Origin: Bifidobacterium apousia | Lineage (GTDB): Bacteria > Actinomycetota > Actinomycetes > Actinomycetales > Bifidobacteriaceae | Assembly: GCF_007559275.1 (NCBI RefSeq) | Contig: NZ_VMHK01000004.1 | Coordinates: 62,001 to 126,000, forward strand | Reading direction: 5' to 3' | DNA length: 64,000 bases | Shown: piece after piece, positions 32,774-40,784 of the stretch | Layout: the number at the start of each line of letters is the position of its first letter | Position numbering within the stretch: position 1 is the stretch's first letter | Made by a program: the position numbers and the translations under genes | The notes under the pieces: generated by a model | Databases searched by the model: none | What the model was told of the DNA's origin: nothing | Seen by the model: the letters and a program-made list of their open reading frames with translations, nothing else

Positions 32774-34261
32774 CTAACGCATGTTCAGGGGTCTGCCGTC
32801 AGCCTTGAGCAGGGCCTCTCCAATGGCTTCCGAGAAGGTGGGATGGGGGTGGATGAGCCCGGCCGCCCGGTGCAGGGGGATCTGGTTGCCCACCAGCTGC
32901 TGGGCCTCGGCAATATTCTCAGAGGCCTGTGGGGAGACCATCTCCAGGCCGACGACTATCTGATTCTCCAGATCGGTGGCTTGGCAGGCGGTGATCAGGC
33001 TGAGGGTGCCCTGCAGGCCGCTCATGCGCATGCGCGAGTTGGCCATCATGGGGTAGATGGTCTCCTTGACCTGGTTCAGCGATGGATCGTCCTCGGCCTC
33101 CTGCCGGCTGAAGCCCACAGCTGCGGCCTGGGGGGAGGAGAAGACCACGCGGGGGATGGTGGCCTCATTGACAGGTTCAGGATCCAGACCAGAGGCGGCA
33201 TCGGCCAGGGTGATGCCCTGCTGGAAGGCCCTGTGGGCCAGATGGTGACCAGGGGTGATGTCGCCCAGGGCCCAAACCCGGTCGCGGCTGGTGCGCCCTT
33301 GGGAGTCGGTCAGGACCTGACCTTGCTCGTCCAGGTCGATGCCCAGCTCCTTCATATGCTGGGGGTTGGTATTGGGATCCCTGCCGATGGCCACCAGAAC
33401 CAGATCGGTCTCGAGCGCTCCCGCCTGGCCCTTGTCGTCGGTCGGCTGGTAGTCGACCTGCATGCCTCCATCTGCGGGCAGACGGTGTCCGCCCGAGCAG
33501 CGGGCATGGGTGATGATCTGAATTCCCTGACGCTCCAGCTCCCGGGTCATGATCTGGCCGGTCCGTCGACCCCAGTGGGAGAGCACCCGGTCCCGTCTGA
33601 CCAGCAGGGTCACCTGGCAGCCGGCTTGGTTCCAAATGGTGGCGAATTCCAGGGCCACCGCACCTGAGCCGATAATCAGCGCCCGGCGGGGAAAGGGCTT
33701 GAGGGTCAGCGCCCGGTCGGTGTCGATGACCAGATCATCGAAGGGGAGCTCCTCCAAGGGCCTGGCGTGTGACCCGGTGGCCAGGATGGTGTCGCAGGTG
33801 GTCAGCCGGGTTCGATTGCCGTCATCGTCGGTCACTTCCACCAGGCCGTCGCCGACGATGGTGCCGTGGCCGTGCACCACGGTGATGCCACGCTGCTTCA
33901 GCAGGCTGGACAGGCCGCCGGTCATGGCGTCCACCATCCGGTCCTGATAATCCTGGAGCTTATGGTAGTCGATGCTGGCCGACCCGATATTGATGCCCAT
34001 GGCGGCCCCGAGATCAGCCTGTTCGAGAACCTGGGTGGCTGTCAGCAGGGCCTTGGTGGGGATGCATCCGCGGTTCAGGCAGACGCCGCCGACCACAGGG
34101 TCCTGCTCGACCAGGGCCACCCGTCCGCCCAGCTCTGCCGTGCGCAGGGCTGTGGCATACCCGCCTGGGCCGGATCCGATAATGATGGTGTCGTACTGGC
34201 GGCTGTCGGCGTCCCATGGGTCAAGAGACTCTGTGCCGGCTTGGTTGATCGATTGCTGCAT
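32774..34261 (-). CDS. lpd: dihydrolipoyl dehydrogenase
   Basis: A 495-residue flavoprotein that reoxidises dihydrolipoamide using NAD. FAD-binding IIIGSGPGGYATA near residue 27, the redox-active disulfide GGVCLNRGCIPTK, a second dinucleotide fold (ALIIGSGAVALEF), ALGDITPGHHLAHRA and the C-terminal active-site HPHPTFSEAIGE are all intact. Its E1 and E2 partners are not in this window, and bifidobacteria generally lack a pyruvate dehydrogenase complex, so the physiological partner is unclear. ATG 34261 is chosen as the most sensible start; no clear ribosome binding site is visible and the frame extends to 34312. Confidence 0.92.
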   Translation of the reverse strand: MQQSINQAGTESLDPWDADSRQYDTIIIGSGPGGYATALRTAELGGRVALVEQDPVVGGVCLNRGCIPTKALLTATQVLEQADLGAAMGINIGSASIDYHKLQDYQDRMVDAMTGGLSSLLKQRGITVVHGHGTIVGDGLVEVTDDDGNRTRLTTCDTILATGSHARPLEELPFDDLVIDTDRALTLKPFPRRALIIGSGAVALEFATIWNQAGCQVTLLVRRDRVLSHWGRRTGQIMTRELERQGIQIITHARCSGGHRLPADGGMQVDYQPTDDKGQAGALETDLVLVAIGRDPNTNPQHMKELGIDLDEQGQVLTDSQGRTSRDRVWALGDITPGHHLAHRAFQQGITLADAASGLDPEPVNEATIPRVVFSSPQAAAVGFSRQEAEDDPSLNQVKETIYPMMANSRMRMSGLQGTLSLITACQATDLENQIVVGLEMVSPQASENIAEAQQLVGNQIPLHRAAGLIHPHPTFSEAIGEALLKADGRPLNMR

Positions 34262-34329
34262 AACAATCCATGCTAGCCGTACCGGCTGGGAGAATGAAGA
34301 GCATTCGCACAATGCGGAGTGAGTGCAAA

Positions 34330-34362
34330 GACCGCCCGGAACCCAAGGGCACCGGGCGGCAT
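34330..34362 (-). terminator. terminator of the DUF3043 gene
   Basis: CCGCCCGG (34332-34339) and CCGGGCGG (34352-34359) form a perfect 8-bp GC stem with a 12-base loop, followed on the minus strand by TCTTT. It lies between the stop at 34401 and the lpd start. Confidence 0.85.
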
Positions 34363-34400
34363 GACTACTTCACCGTTTGGTATGTCAGGATAATCGGCTG

Positions 34401-35027
34401 TCAGTCGGGCCAGTGCCCGCGCTTGCTCTGATTGGGCTTGGGAACCCGCCACCGCCGGACCATCATGGCCCGTTGCCAGGCGTAGGAGGCCGAACGCGAA
34501 CCCTTGGCCACCGAGCGCTCGCCGAACTTGTCGATCAGCAGGCGCTTGAGCTTGCGCCACATCAGCCAGGTATCGATCAGGGCAATGATCAGGTAGCCAT
34601 AGAGCAGGACGGTCACCATCATGGTGAAGGTTGCATAGTGCTGAGGGCCCACGAACATGCCCATCAGGGTGGCGACGAACATAAGGATGATGGCCGGGAA
34701 TATCCATTCCAGCAGATTGAAGCGGGCATCCACATAGTCGCGGATGTAGATCCTCCAGGGCAGGCGCTCCGACTTGGGCATGTGGTCGAGGTCGCCGGTT
34801 CTCATGGCCTCGTACTGGGCATCCTCACGGGCTCGGATCCGGGCCTTGGCGGCCTTGCGAGAGGCCTTGCGGTCCTTGGGGACCAGCGGGCGCAGGTTCC
34901 GGGCCTCAGCCTGCTTGCGCTTGGGTGTGGGGCGTCCCTTGCCTCGTGCTTCTTCAGTGGAGGCCGTCTGGTCCGCCTCCGCCTCTTTGTCCCGTCGATC
35001 CTTGCGTGAGAAGGGGTTCCATGTCAT
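34401..35027 (-). CDS. DUF3043 membrane protein
   Basis: A 208-residue actinobacterial protein. The first 90 residues are highly charged (DRRDKEAEAD, RKASRKAAKARIRARED), then IYIRDYVDARFNLLEWIFP leads into two membrane helices (about 115-165) and a basic C-terminus (MVRRWRVPKPNQSKRG). These are the hallmarks of DUF3043. It is divergent from the dipeptidase gene, with 66 bases between start codons. Role unknown; the family is often close to lpd, DUF4191 and dipeptidase genes. Confidence 0.88.
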   Translation of the reverse strand: MTWNPFSRKDRRDKEAEADQTASTEEARGKGRPTPKRKQAEARNLRPLVPKDRKASRKAAKARIRAREDAQYEAMRTGDLDHMPKSERLPWRIYIRDYVDARFNLLEWIFPAIILMFVATLMGMFVGPQHYATFTMMVTVLLYGYLIIALIDTWLMWRKLKRLLIDKFGERSVAKGSRSASYAWQRAMMVRRWRVPKPNQSKRGHWPD

Positions 35028-35093
35028 GCGAACAGGTTACGGTGACGCCTAGACTCGCAAGCATTGATTCGCAAGCAATCACAGGAGGTAACG

Positions 35094-36470
35094 ATGGCGG
35101 AGCTGGGCCTGGAGACGATCCGCACACGTGTGCAGGACGATAGGAGCCGGATCGTCGATCTGCTCAAGGACAAGATCGCCCTGGCTTCGGTTTCGGCCAA
35201 GGGGATCACCGGGGATCACATGCGGCGATCGGCCGACTATGTGGCCGGGCAACTGCGGCAGGTGGGTGTAGATGCCCGGGTGGTCCAGGCGACCAATCCT
35301 GACGGGACCCCGGGCGCCTTCGAGGTGATCGGATCCCGGCAGGTGGATGACAAGGCCCCGACCGTCCTGCTCTACGCTCATCACGATGTGCAGCCGGTGC
35401 CCGATCCCTCCCAGTGGTCCACTGACCCCTTTGCCGGCGTGGAGAAGGAGGGACGGCTCTACGGACGCGGATCGGCCGACGACGGCGGCGGCATCGCCAT
35501 CCACTCGGGTGCCCTGCACGCCCTGGGCAAGGACCTGCGCGTCAACGTCAAGGTCTTCATCGAGGGTGAGGAGGAGATGGGCTCGCGCAGCTTCATCCCC
35601 TTCCTCCAGGCTCATCGGGACGATTTCGCCTCGGAACTGATCATCGTGGCCGACTCGGGCAACTGGTCGGCGGACACCCCCAGCCTGACCACCTCCCTGC
35701 GAGGGAATGCGGACCTGGATGTCACGGTCACAGTCCTTGAGCACCCGGTTCACTCCGGGCAGTTCGGCGGGCCCATCCTGGATGCCAACACCCTGTCCGC
35801 CATGCTGATCGCCTCCATGTATGACGACCAGGGTCAGCTGGCGGTGCCCGGCCTGGAGGGCGGACAGCCCATAGGCGGCCTGCAGCGTGACCTGGACCAG
35901 GCCCAGCTGCGTGCGGATGCCGGCGTAGTGGACTCCTACCGGCTGGCCGGAACCGAATCCCTGGCCTCCCGGCTCTGGACCAAGCCTGCAGCGGCGGTGA
36001 TCGGCTTCGATGCCCACCCGGTGGAGGGCTCCTTCAACGTGCTGGCTGATACGACCCGCTTCCGCATTTCCCTGCGCACTGCGCCCACCCAGCGCCCTGA
36101 GCAGGCCGCGCAGGCCTTGGCTGATTTTTTGATCGCCCATGCTCCTCAGGGGGCCAGGGTGGAGGTCACGCCCGGCGACATGGGCATGGGATGGGCCATG
36201 GATGCCGGCAGCCCGGTGGTCCGGCAGGCCGAGGAGGCCATGCGGCAGGCCTTCGGACGGGACCCGGTCAACAAGGGCGAGGGCGGATCCATCCCCTTCA
36301 TCCCCGAGCTCAAGCGGCTCTTCCCTGAGGCCCAGGTCCTGGTGACCGGCCCAGAGGATCCCCAGTCCAACGCCCACAGCCCGAACGAGTCCATCTCCCT
36401 GCAGGGGCTGGTCGACAACATCATCACCGAGGCCCTGCTGCTGGATTCCCTTGACCACCGTACGTTCTAA
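35094..36470 (+). CDS. M20-family dipeptidase
   Basis: A 458-residue zinc metallopeptidase of the M20 group. The metal ligands and catalytic residues are in LLYAHHDVQPVP, GRGSADDGGGI and EGEEEMGSRSF, with a central dimerisation domain (about 200-350) and the C-terminal NAHSPNES motif carrying the last ligand His. It should cleave dipeptides in the cytoplasm. ATG 35094 has an ideal AGGAGGT site 6 bases upstream; the in-frame ATG at 35064 is not needed. It is divergent from DUF3043 and ends just before the TPP riboswitch, in the same orientation. Confidence 0.92.
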   Translation: MAELGLETIRTRVQDDRSRIVDLLKDKIALASVSAKGITGDHMRRSADYVAGQLRQVGVDARVVQATNPDGTPGAFEVIGSRQVDDKAPTVLLYAHHDVQPVPDPSQWSTDPFAGVEKEGRLYGRGSADDGGGIAIHSGALHALGKDLRVNVKVFIEGEEEMGSRSFIPFLQAHRDDFASELIIVADSGNWSADTPSLTTSLRGNADLDVTVTVLEHPVHSGQFGGPILDANTLSAMLIASMYDDQGQLAVPGLEGGQPIGGLQRDLDQAQLRADAGVVDSYRLAGTESLASRLWTKPAAAVIGFDAHPVEGSFNVLADTTRFRISLRTAPTQRPEQAAQALADFLIAHAPQGARVEVTPGDMGMGWAMDAGSPVVRQAEEAMRQAFGRDPVNKGEGGSIPFIPELKRLFPEAQVLVTGPEDPQSNAHSPNESISLQGLVDNIITEALLLDSLDHRTF

Positions 36471-36483
36471 GATGGCAAGTGAC

Positions 36484-36576
36484 ACGGGGGCCGTATGCCT
36501 ATGGGCGTGCGGCTGAGAGGAGGCTCAGCCTCAACCGGACGAACGTTTACCGGGTAATGCCGGCGCACGGATGTCA
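36484..36576 (+). promoter_or_regulatory. TPP riboswitch (THI box)
   Basis: Conserved thi-box blocks are present: GGGGGCC at the 5' side, GGCTGAGAGG, the GAACG junction and ACCGGGTAATGCCGGCG near 36550-36566, closed by GTGCG with CGCAC. The stretch after it holds a perfect 7-bp hairpin (GGCGCTC 36600-36606 with GAGCGCC 36612-36618) immediately before the GAGGAAAGG ribosome binding site and no T-tract, so control of translation is likely. Confidence 0.95.
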
Positions 36577-36638
36577 CTGGACCCGTGCCTGAACGGGATG
36601 GCGCTCATAGGGAGCGCCCCGAGGAAAGGCACAAGATC

Positions 36639-37313
36639 ATGACCGATGGTCATTTCATCAACAACACTGCTTCCGGATCGGAGCCGGAGTCCGAGCGGAC
36701 TCCCTCCCAGGTCAGGACCCCCTCCCGACGGTGGAGGGTGGTGGATATCGCCGTAGCTTCGGTCATCGGGGTGGCCTCCGCAGTAATCTACTGGGTGGTC
36801 GCCATGGTGACCACCATTCCCTGGTCGTTCCTGGATGGGGTCGTGCCCGGTCTGGGCGGCATCCTCAACGGTCTCTACCTATTTGCCGGGCCTCTGGCCT
36901 CGGTCATCGTGCGCAAGCCGGGTGCGGCCGTCTATGCCGAGTTGGTCGCAGCCATCCTGGAGTCGCTGCTGGGCAGCCTTTGGGTGCCTGTGGAGACCAT
37001 ACTGATCGGTCTGCTTCAGGGCTTCATGGCCGAGCTGGTCTTCATACTGCTGCGTTACCGGCGCTGGAACATGTCCACGGTGGCACTGTCGGGCGCTGCC
37101 GCCGGTTTCGGCTGCTGGCTGTACTCCTTCTGCACGCACCTGCAGGCCATCAACCTGACCGGTCCCTACGGGGTGATCTATCTGATAGCCACCCTGATTT
37201 CGGGCGCGCTGATCGCCGGAGTGCTGGTTTGGTACCTCTATAAGGCCATTGCCGCCACCGGGGCTCTGGACCGCTTCGCCTCCGGCCGCGATATTCGTAC
37301 GACCGGGAAGTAG
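36639..37313 (+). CDS. ykoE: thiamine-precursor ECF transporter S component, YkoE family
   Basis: A 224-residue membrane protein with six predicted helices, starting at about residue 35 (VVDIAVASVIGVASAVIYWV). Motifs typical of YkoE, the substrate-binding part of a hydroxymethylpyrimidine/thiamine importer, are PGLGGILNGLYLFAGPLAS, RKPGAAVYAELVAAILESLLG and GLLQGFMAELVF. The TPP riboswitch ahead of it supports this substrate class. ATG 36639 follows GAGGAAAGG; the frame continues upstream into the riboswitch platform but that is not coding. The fused ATPase/EcfT gene starts 10 bases after the stop. Confidence 0.92.
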   Translation: MTDGHFINNTASGSEPESERTPSQVRTPSRRWRVVDIAVASVIGVASAVIYWVVAMVTTIPWSFLDGVVPGLGGILNGLYLFAGPLASVIVRKPGAAVYAELVAAILESLLGSLWVPVETILIGLLQGFMAELVFILLRYRRWNMSTVALSGAAAGFGCWLYSFCTHLQAINLTGPYGVIYLIATLISGALIAGVLVWYLYKAIAATGALDRFASGRDIRTTGK

Positions 37314-37323
37314 AGGTCTGGGC

Positions 37324-39819
37324 GTGGACCAGAGCATCGAGGATAATCCCTACCGACCCGCAGCCTTGGAACTGCGCGGTTGGGGTTATCGGCATGCCTA
37401 TCGGAACCACTTCGCCGTCAGGGATCTTTCCCTGAGCATTCCTGCAGGTCAGCGGGTGCTGTTGCTGGGAGCCTCCGGCATCGGCAAATCGACCATCCTC
37501 GAGGGTGTGGCCGGGCTGCTGGGCGATCATGCCCCGCAGAACGGCCAGGACCAGGTCGAGGATGATGAAGGCGGGGTGACCCAGGGCCAGGTCTTGATTG
37601 ACGGCAATCCGGCCGTCTCCAGCCGGGGGCGTGTGGGTCTGGTCCTGCAGGATCCGGATGCTCAGGCCATCTTTCAGCGGCTTGGTGACAATGTGGCCTT
37701 CGGGCCCGAGAACATGGGGCTGCCCCGCCAGGAAATCTGGCCACGGGTACAGAAGGCCATGGCCGAGGTAGGTTTGGCTGACTTGCAGCTGACCCGGTCC
37801 ACCGTGCATTTGAGCGGAGGGCAGATGCAGCGTCTGGCCCTGGCCGGCGCCCTGGCCATGCAGCCTGGGCTGCTCCTGCTGGATGAGCCAACGGCCAACC
37901 TGGATCCGGTCGGTGTCGAGCAGATTGTCGGCGCCGTCAGGAAGGTCCTGGACCGGCAGGGCTCCACGATGGTTCTGGTCGAGCACCGGGCAGGTCCATG
38001 GATGGATATGATCGACCGGGTCATCGTGCTTGGGCTGGGCGAGGTTGAAGATAGCACCAGCGGATCGGGCGCTGCGACCTATCGCAAGACGGTGATCATG
38101 GCCGACGGCAGCCCCCGGGAGGTCTTCACTGATCCTGGTTTGGACCTGGCCTCCCTGGGCGTCTGGGTTCCCGAAGCGTATAGGAGCGCCAGGGATTCGC
38201 TCCCCGAGCTTGGACGGTCCCGGGTTAGGTCCGGGCAATCTGAATCGGGCCGCAATGATCATCCCGTCCTGCTGGCCACTCGGGATCTGGTGGTGGGCCG
38301 TCAGGGCCGGGCGGTTGCCGAGCATATCGATCTGGAATTCAGGGCCGGGCAGGTCACCGCTTTGGTCGGGGCCAACGGAGCCGGCAAGTCCACGCTGGCC
38401 ATGACCCTGGCCGGTCTGCTGGAGCCGGTGGCCGGTTCGGTTCTTGCCCAGGACCGCCTGCTTCGGGGATCACAGGGGCAGGTGCCTGCTGAGTCCGAGC
38501 CCATCCGATGGACCTCATCCCAGCTGGCGGCGCGCATCGCCTACGTTTTTCAGAATCCCGAGCATCAGTTCGCCCGTGGCACGGTCCTGGATGAGGTCAA
38601 ACTGGCCCCCCTGCGCACCGGCATGAGCGAGGACCGGGCCCAGATCCGCGCCCTGGAGCTGCTGGGCCGTTTCAGGCTGAGGCAGTACGCGCATGCCAAC
38701 CCTTACACGCTCTCGGGCGGTGAGAAGCGGCGGCTCACCGTGGCCTCGGCCCTGGCCGCCGCACCGCAGATGCTGATTCTTGACGAGCCTACCTTCGGTC
38801 AGGACAGGAACACCTGGGTCAGCATGGCCCAGCTGATTGCAGACCTGCGCGACCAGGGAGCCTGCATAATCCTGGTCACCCACGACCGGGAGCTGGTCCA
38901 GGCCCTGGATGCCCGTCTGGTGGAGATGACGCCTCCGGGAGCCCAGAAGGCCGTCTGGCCTGTATCAGAGTCAGATTTGCAGGCCCGTCAGAAGACTGTT
39001 GCGGCCAGACTGACCGTCACGCCCATGGATCAGCGGGACGAGCCGGTCAAGCCGGCCAGCCGGTCGCCATACATAGCCTCCATCAATCCGGCCTTCCGTC
39101 TGATCGGGGCCTTTCTGGCCGCATTGCCCTTGCTGATCAGTTTGGACCCGGTCTCGGCCACGACGGCCCTGATCCTGGAGTTCCTGCTATTGGGCGCGGC
39201 AGGCTTCACGCCTCTGCGCGTGGTCAGATCCACCTGGCCTATCTTCCTGGGGGCGCCTGGCTCAGCCTTGGCGATCATCCTTTATGGCAAGAGCGGTGGC
39301 GCCACCTTCTGGCAGTGGGGGATGATTCATATCACCCAGCGGTCGCTGGATCTGGCCCTGGCTACGGCGCTGCGGATTCTGGCCATCGGGATCCCGGCTA
39401 TCATTACCGTCCTGGGAATAGACGCCACTGACCTGGCCGATGCCTTCAGCCAAGTGCTCCACCTGCCTGATCGCTTCGTCTACGGAGGGCTGGCCGGCAT
39501 GCGACTCTTCACCGTCCTTAAGGATGATTGGTCGGCCCTGACCGCCTCCCGCCGGAGTCGAGGGCTGGGCGATGAGAACCGTTTCAAGGCCTTTATGCCC
39601 CAGGCCTTCGCCCTGCTGGTCCTGTCCATCAGGCGTTCGACGACCTTAGCCACGGCCATGGAGGCCAGGGGCTTTGGGGGCAGCACGCCACGCACCCATG
39701 CCCGGGTCTCCCAGGTCAGACCACGTGATGCGGGCTTCCTGCTCATCTGCCTGGCTGTGCCTGCCATCTCCCTGACCGCGGCTGCGCTGACCGGCTCCAT
39801 CGCCTTCTTCGGCAACTGA
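37324..39819 (+). CDS. ykoDC: ECF transporter energizer, fused ATPase-ATPase-EcfT, thiamine-linked
   Basis: An 831-residue single-chain version of YkoD (two ATPases) plus YkoC (EcfT). ATPase 1 (about 15-255): GASGIGKST, HLSGGQMQR, LLLLDEPTANLD. ATPase 2 (about 315-540): GANGAGKST, TLSGGEKRR, MLILDEPTFGQD. EcfT (about 585-831) has several helices and two ARG-type coupling motifs (SRRSRGLGD, EARGFGG). GTG 37324 follows AGAGGT at 6 bases. It forms an operon with ykoE under the TPP riboswitch and should power uptake of hydroxymethylpyrimidine or thiamine. The layout parallels the riboflavin operon at the start of the window. Confidence 0.92.
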   Translation: MDQSIEDNPYRPAALELRGWGYRHAYRNHFAVRDLSLSIPAGQRVLLLGASGIGKSTILEGVAGLLGDHAPQNGQDQVEDDEGGVTQGQVLIDGNPAVSSRGRVGLVLQDPDAQAIFQRLGDNVAFGPENMGLPRQEIWPRVQKAMAEVGLADLQLTRSTVHLSGGQMQRLALAGALAMQPGLLLLDEPTANLDPVGVEQIVGAVRKVLDRQGSTMVLVEHRAGPWMDMIDRVIVLGLGEVEDSTSGSGAATYRKTVIMADGSPREVFTDPGLDLASLGVWVPEAYRSARDSLPELGRSRVRSGQSESGRNDHPVLLATRDLVVGRQGRAVAEHIDLEFRAGQVTALVGANGAGKSTLAMTLAGLLEPVAGSVLAQDRLLRGSQGQVPAESEPIRWTSSQLAARIAYVFQNPEHQFARGTVLDEVKLAPLRTGMSEDRAQIRALELLGRFRLRQYAHANPYTLSGGEKRRLTVASALAAAPQMLILDEPTFGQDRNTWVSMAQLIADLRDQGACIILVTHDRELVQALDARLVEMTPPGAQKAVWPVSESDLQARQKTVAARLTVTPMDQRDEPVKPASRSPYIASINPAFRLIGAFLAALPLLISLDPVSATTALILEFLLLGAAGFTPLRVVRSTWPIFLGAPGSALAIILYGKSGGATFWQWGMIHITQRSLDLALATALRILAIGIPAIITVLGIDATDLADAFSQVLHLPDRFVYGGLAGMRLFTVLKDDWSALTASRRSRGLGDENRFKAFMPQAFALLVLSIRRSTTLATAMEARGFGGSTPRTHARVSQVRPRDAGFLLICLAVPAISLTAAALTGSIAFFGN

Positions 39820-39857
39820 CCGCCAGGGTTTCTCGAAGGCTCCAGATACGGAGGAAC

Positions 39858-39899
39858 CCCGGTCCTTTCCGCCTCCCGCAGAGAGGGGAAAGGACCGGG
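39858..39899. terminator. bidirectional terminator between ykoDC and sodA
   Basis: A perfect 13-bp inverted repeat (CCCGGTCCTTTCC 39858-39870 with GGAAAGGACCGGG 39887-39899) around a 16-base loop lies midway between two convergent genes, so it can serve both. T-tracts are poor on either side. Confidence 0.8.
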
Positions 39900-39928
39900 A
39901 TCCACCTGTGGTTGGAAGCGCTGGCCTC

Positions 39929-40549
39929 TTACCTGGCCAGAGTGGTGTTGATGTTGCGCACCTCGTCGAAGCGCTTGGAGGCATCCTCCCAGTTGACGAT
40001 GTGCCACCAGGCCTTGACGTAGCTGGCCCGGTCGTTCAGGTACTCCAGGTAGTAGGCATGCTCCCAGAGGTCCAGCAGAACCAGCGGGAAGATGGTGACG
40101 GGCAGGTTACCCTGGTGGTCGTACATCTGCAGGGTGACCAGGCGCTCGCCCAGGGTATCCCAGGCCAGGACGGCCCAGCCGGAGCCCTGGATGCCTGCGC
40201 ACATGGACTCGAAGTAGGTCTGGAAGCCCTGGAAGGACCCAAACTGGTCCTCGATGGCGGCCTTGAGCTCGCCAGTTGGCTCCTGGCCGATGGCCGGGGC
40301 CATGTTCTTCCAGAAGATGGAGTGGTTCTTGTGCCCGGCCAGGTTGAAGGCCAGGTTCTTCTCCAGCAGGTTGGACTGAGCCACGTTGCCGGACTCGGCC
40401 GCGTCGTGGATCTGCTCCAGGGCCTTGTTGGCACCGTTCACATAAGCCTGATGGTGCTTGTCATGGTGCAGCTCCATGATCTTGCCGGACACGTACGGCT
40501 CCAGCGCCGAGTAGTCGTAGGGCAGATCGGGAAGTGTGTATACGGGCAT
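39929..40549 (-). CDS. sodA: superoxide dismutase, Fe/Mn family
   Basis: Converts superoxide to oxygen and hydrogen peroxide in the cytoplasm. The 206-residue length is standard. The four metal ligands are in LHHDKHHQAYV, AGHKNHSIFW and LDLWEHAYYLEY (Asp and His), and GSGWAVLAWD marks the C-terminal domain. Whether it uses Fe or Mn is not certain by eye. There is no signal peptide. The start ATG is preceded on the minus strand by GAGGAGA. An intact SOD is uncommon among bifidobacteria and suggests an oxygen-exposed host gut. It is monocistronic, ended by the hairpin at 39858-39899. Confidence 0.97.
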   Translation of the reverse strand: MPVYTLPDLPYDYSALEPYVSGKIMELHHDKHHQAYVNGANKALEQIHDAAESGNVAQSNLLEKNLAFNLAGHKNHSIFWKNMAPAIGQEPTGELKAAIEDQFGSFQGFQTYFESMCAGIQGSGWAVLAWDTLGERLVTLQMYDHQGNLPVTIFPLVLLDLWEHAYYLEYLNDRASYVKAWWHIVNWEDASKRFDEVRNINTTLAR

Positions 40550-40650
40550 ATCGTCTCCTCACAATGATTCTGGCCAAGCCAGACGAGTGATGGTCGGTCT
40601 GCGCCATACCAACAACGGATGTGGTCGACCCGACCGGTTCTTTTACCCTA

Positions 40651-40677
40651 GCCCCTTGTCCGAGGAGCACAAGGGGC
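40651..40677. other. perfect hairpin in the divergent sodA/methylase intergenic region
   Basis: A 9-bp perfect inverted repeat, GCCCCTTGT (40651-40659) and ACAAGGGGC (40669-40677), with a 9-base loop. It lies about 100 bases from both start codons, and no gene ends nearby, so it is more likely an operator or leader structure than a terminator. Confidence 0.45.
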
Positions 40678-40784
40678 GCAGGCCTTTCTTTCAGTGAACT
40701 TTCCCACAGATGTAGATTCACCGAGGTGAAGCCGCAGGCTTCTGGACTGCGGGGCTCTCGGCTGGCGGGGCTAGAGTGGTGCCC

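Noticed and set aside
36451-36473. TTGACC near 36451 as -35 of the ykoE operon promoter
   Set aside because: No acceptable -10 lies 16-18 bases downstream; the nearest TAAGAT is only 11 bases away, so I did not annotate a promoter.
35079-36485. A 468-codon minus-strand open frame opposite the dipeptidase gene
   Set aside because: The plus-strand product has the M20 metal ligands and an ideal ribosome binding site; the antisense frame is biased sequence only.
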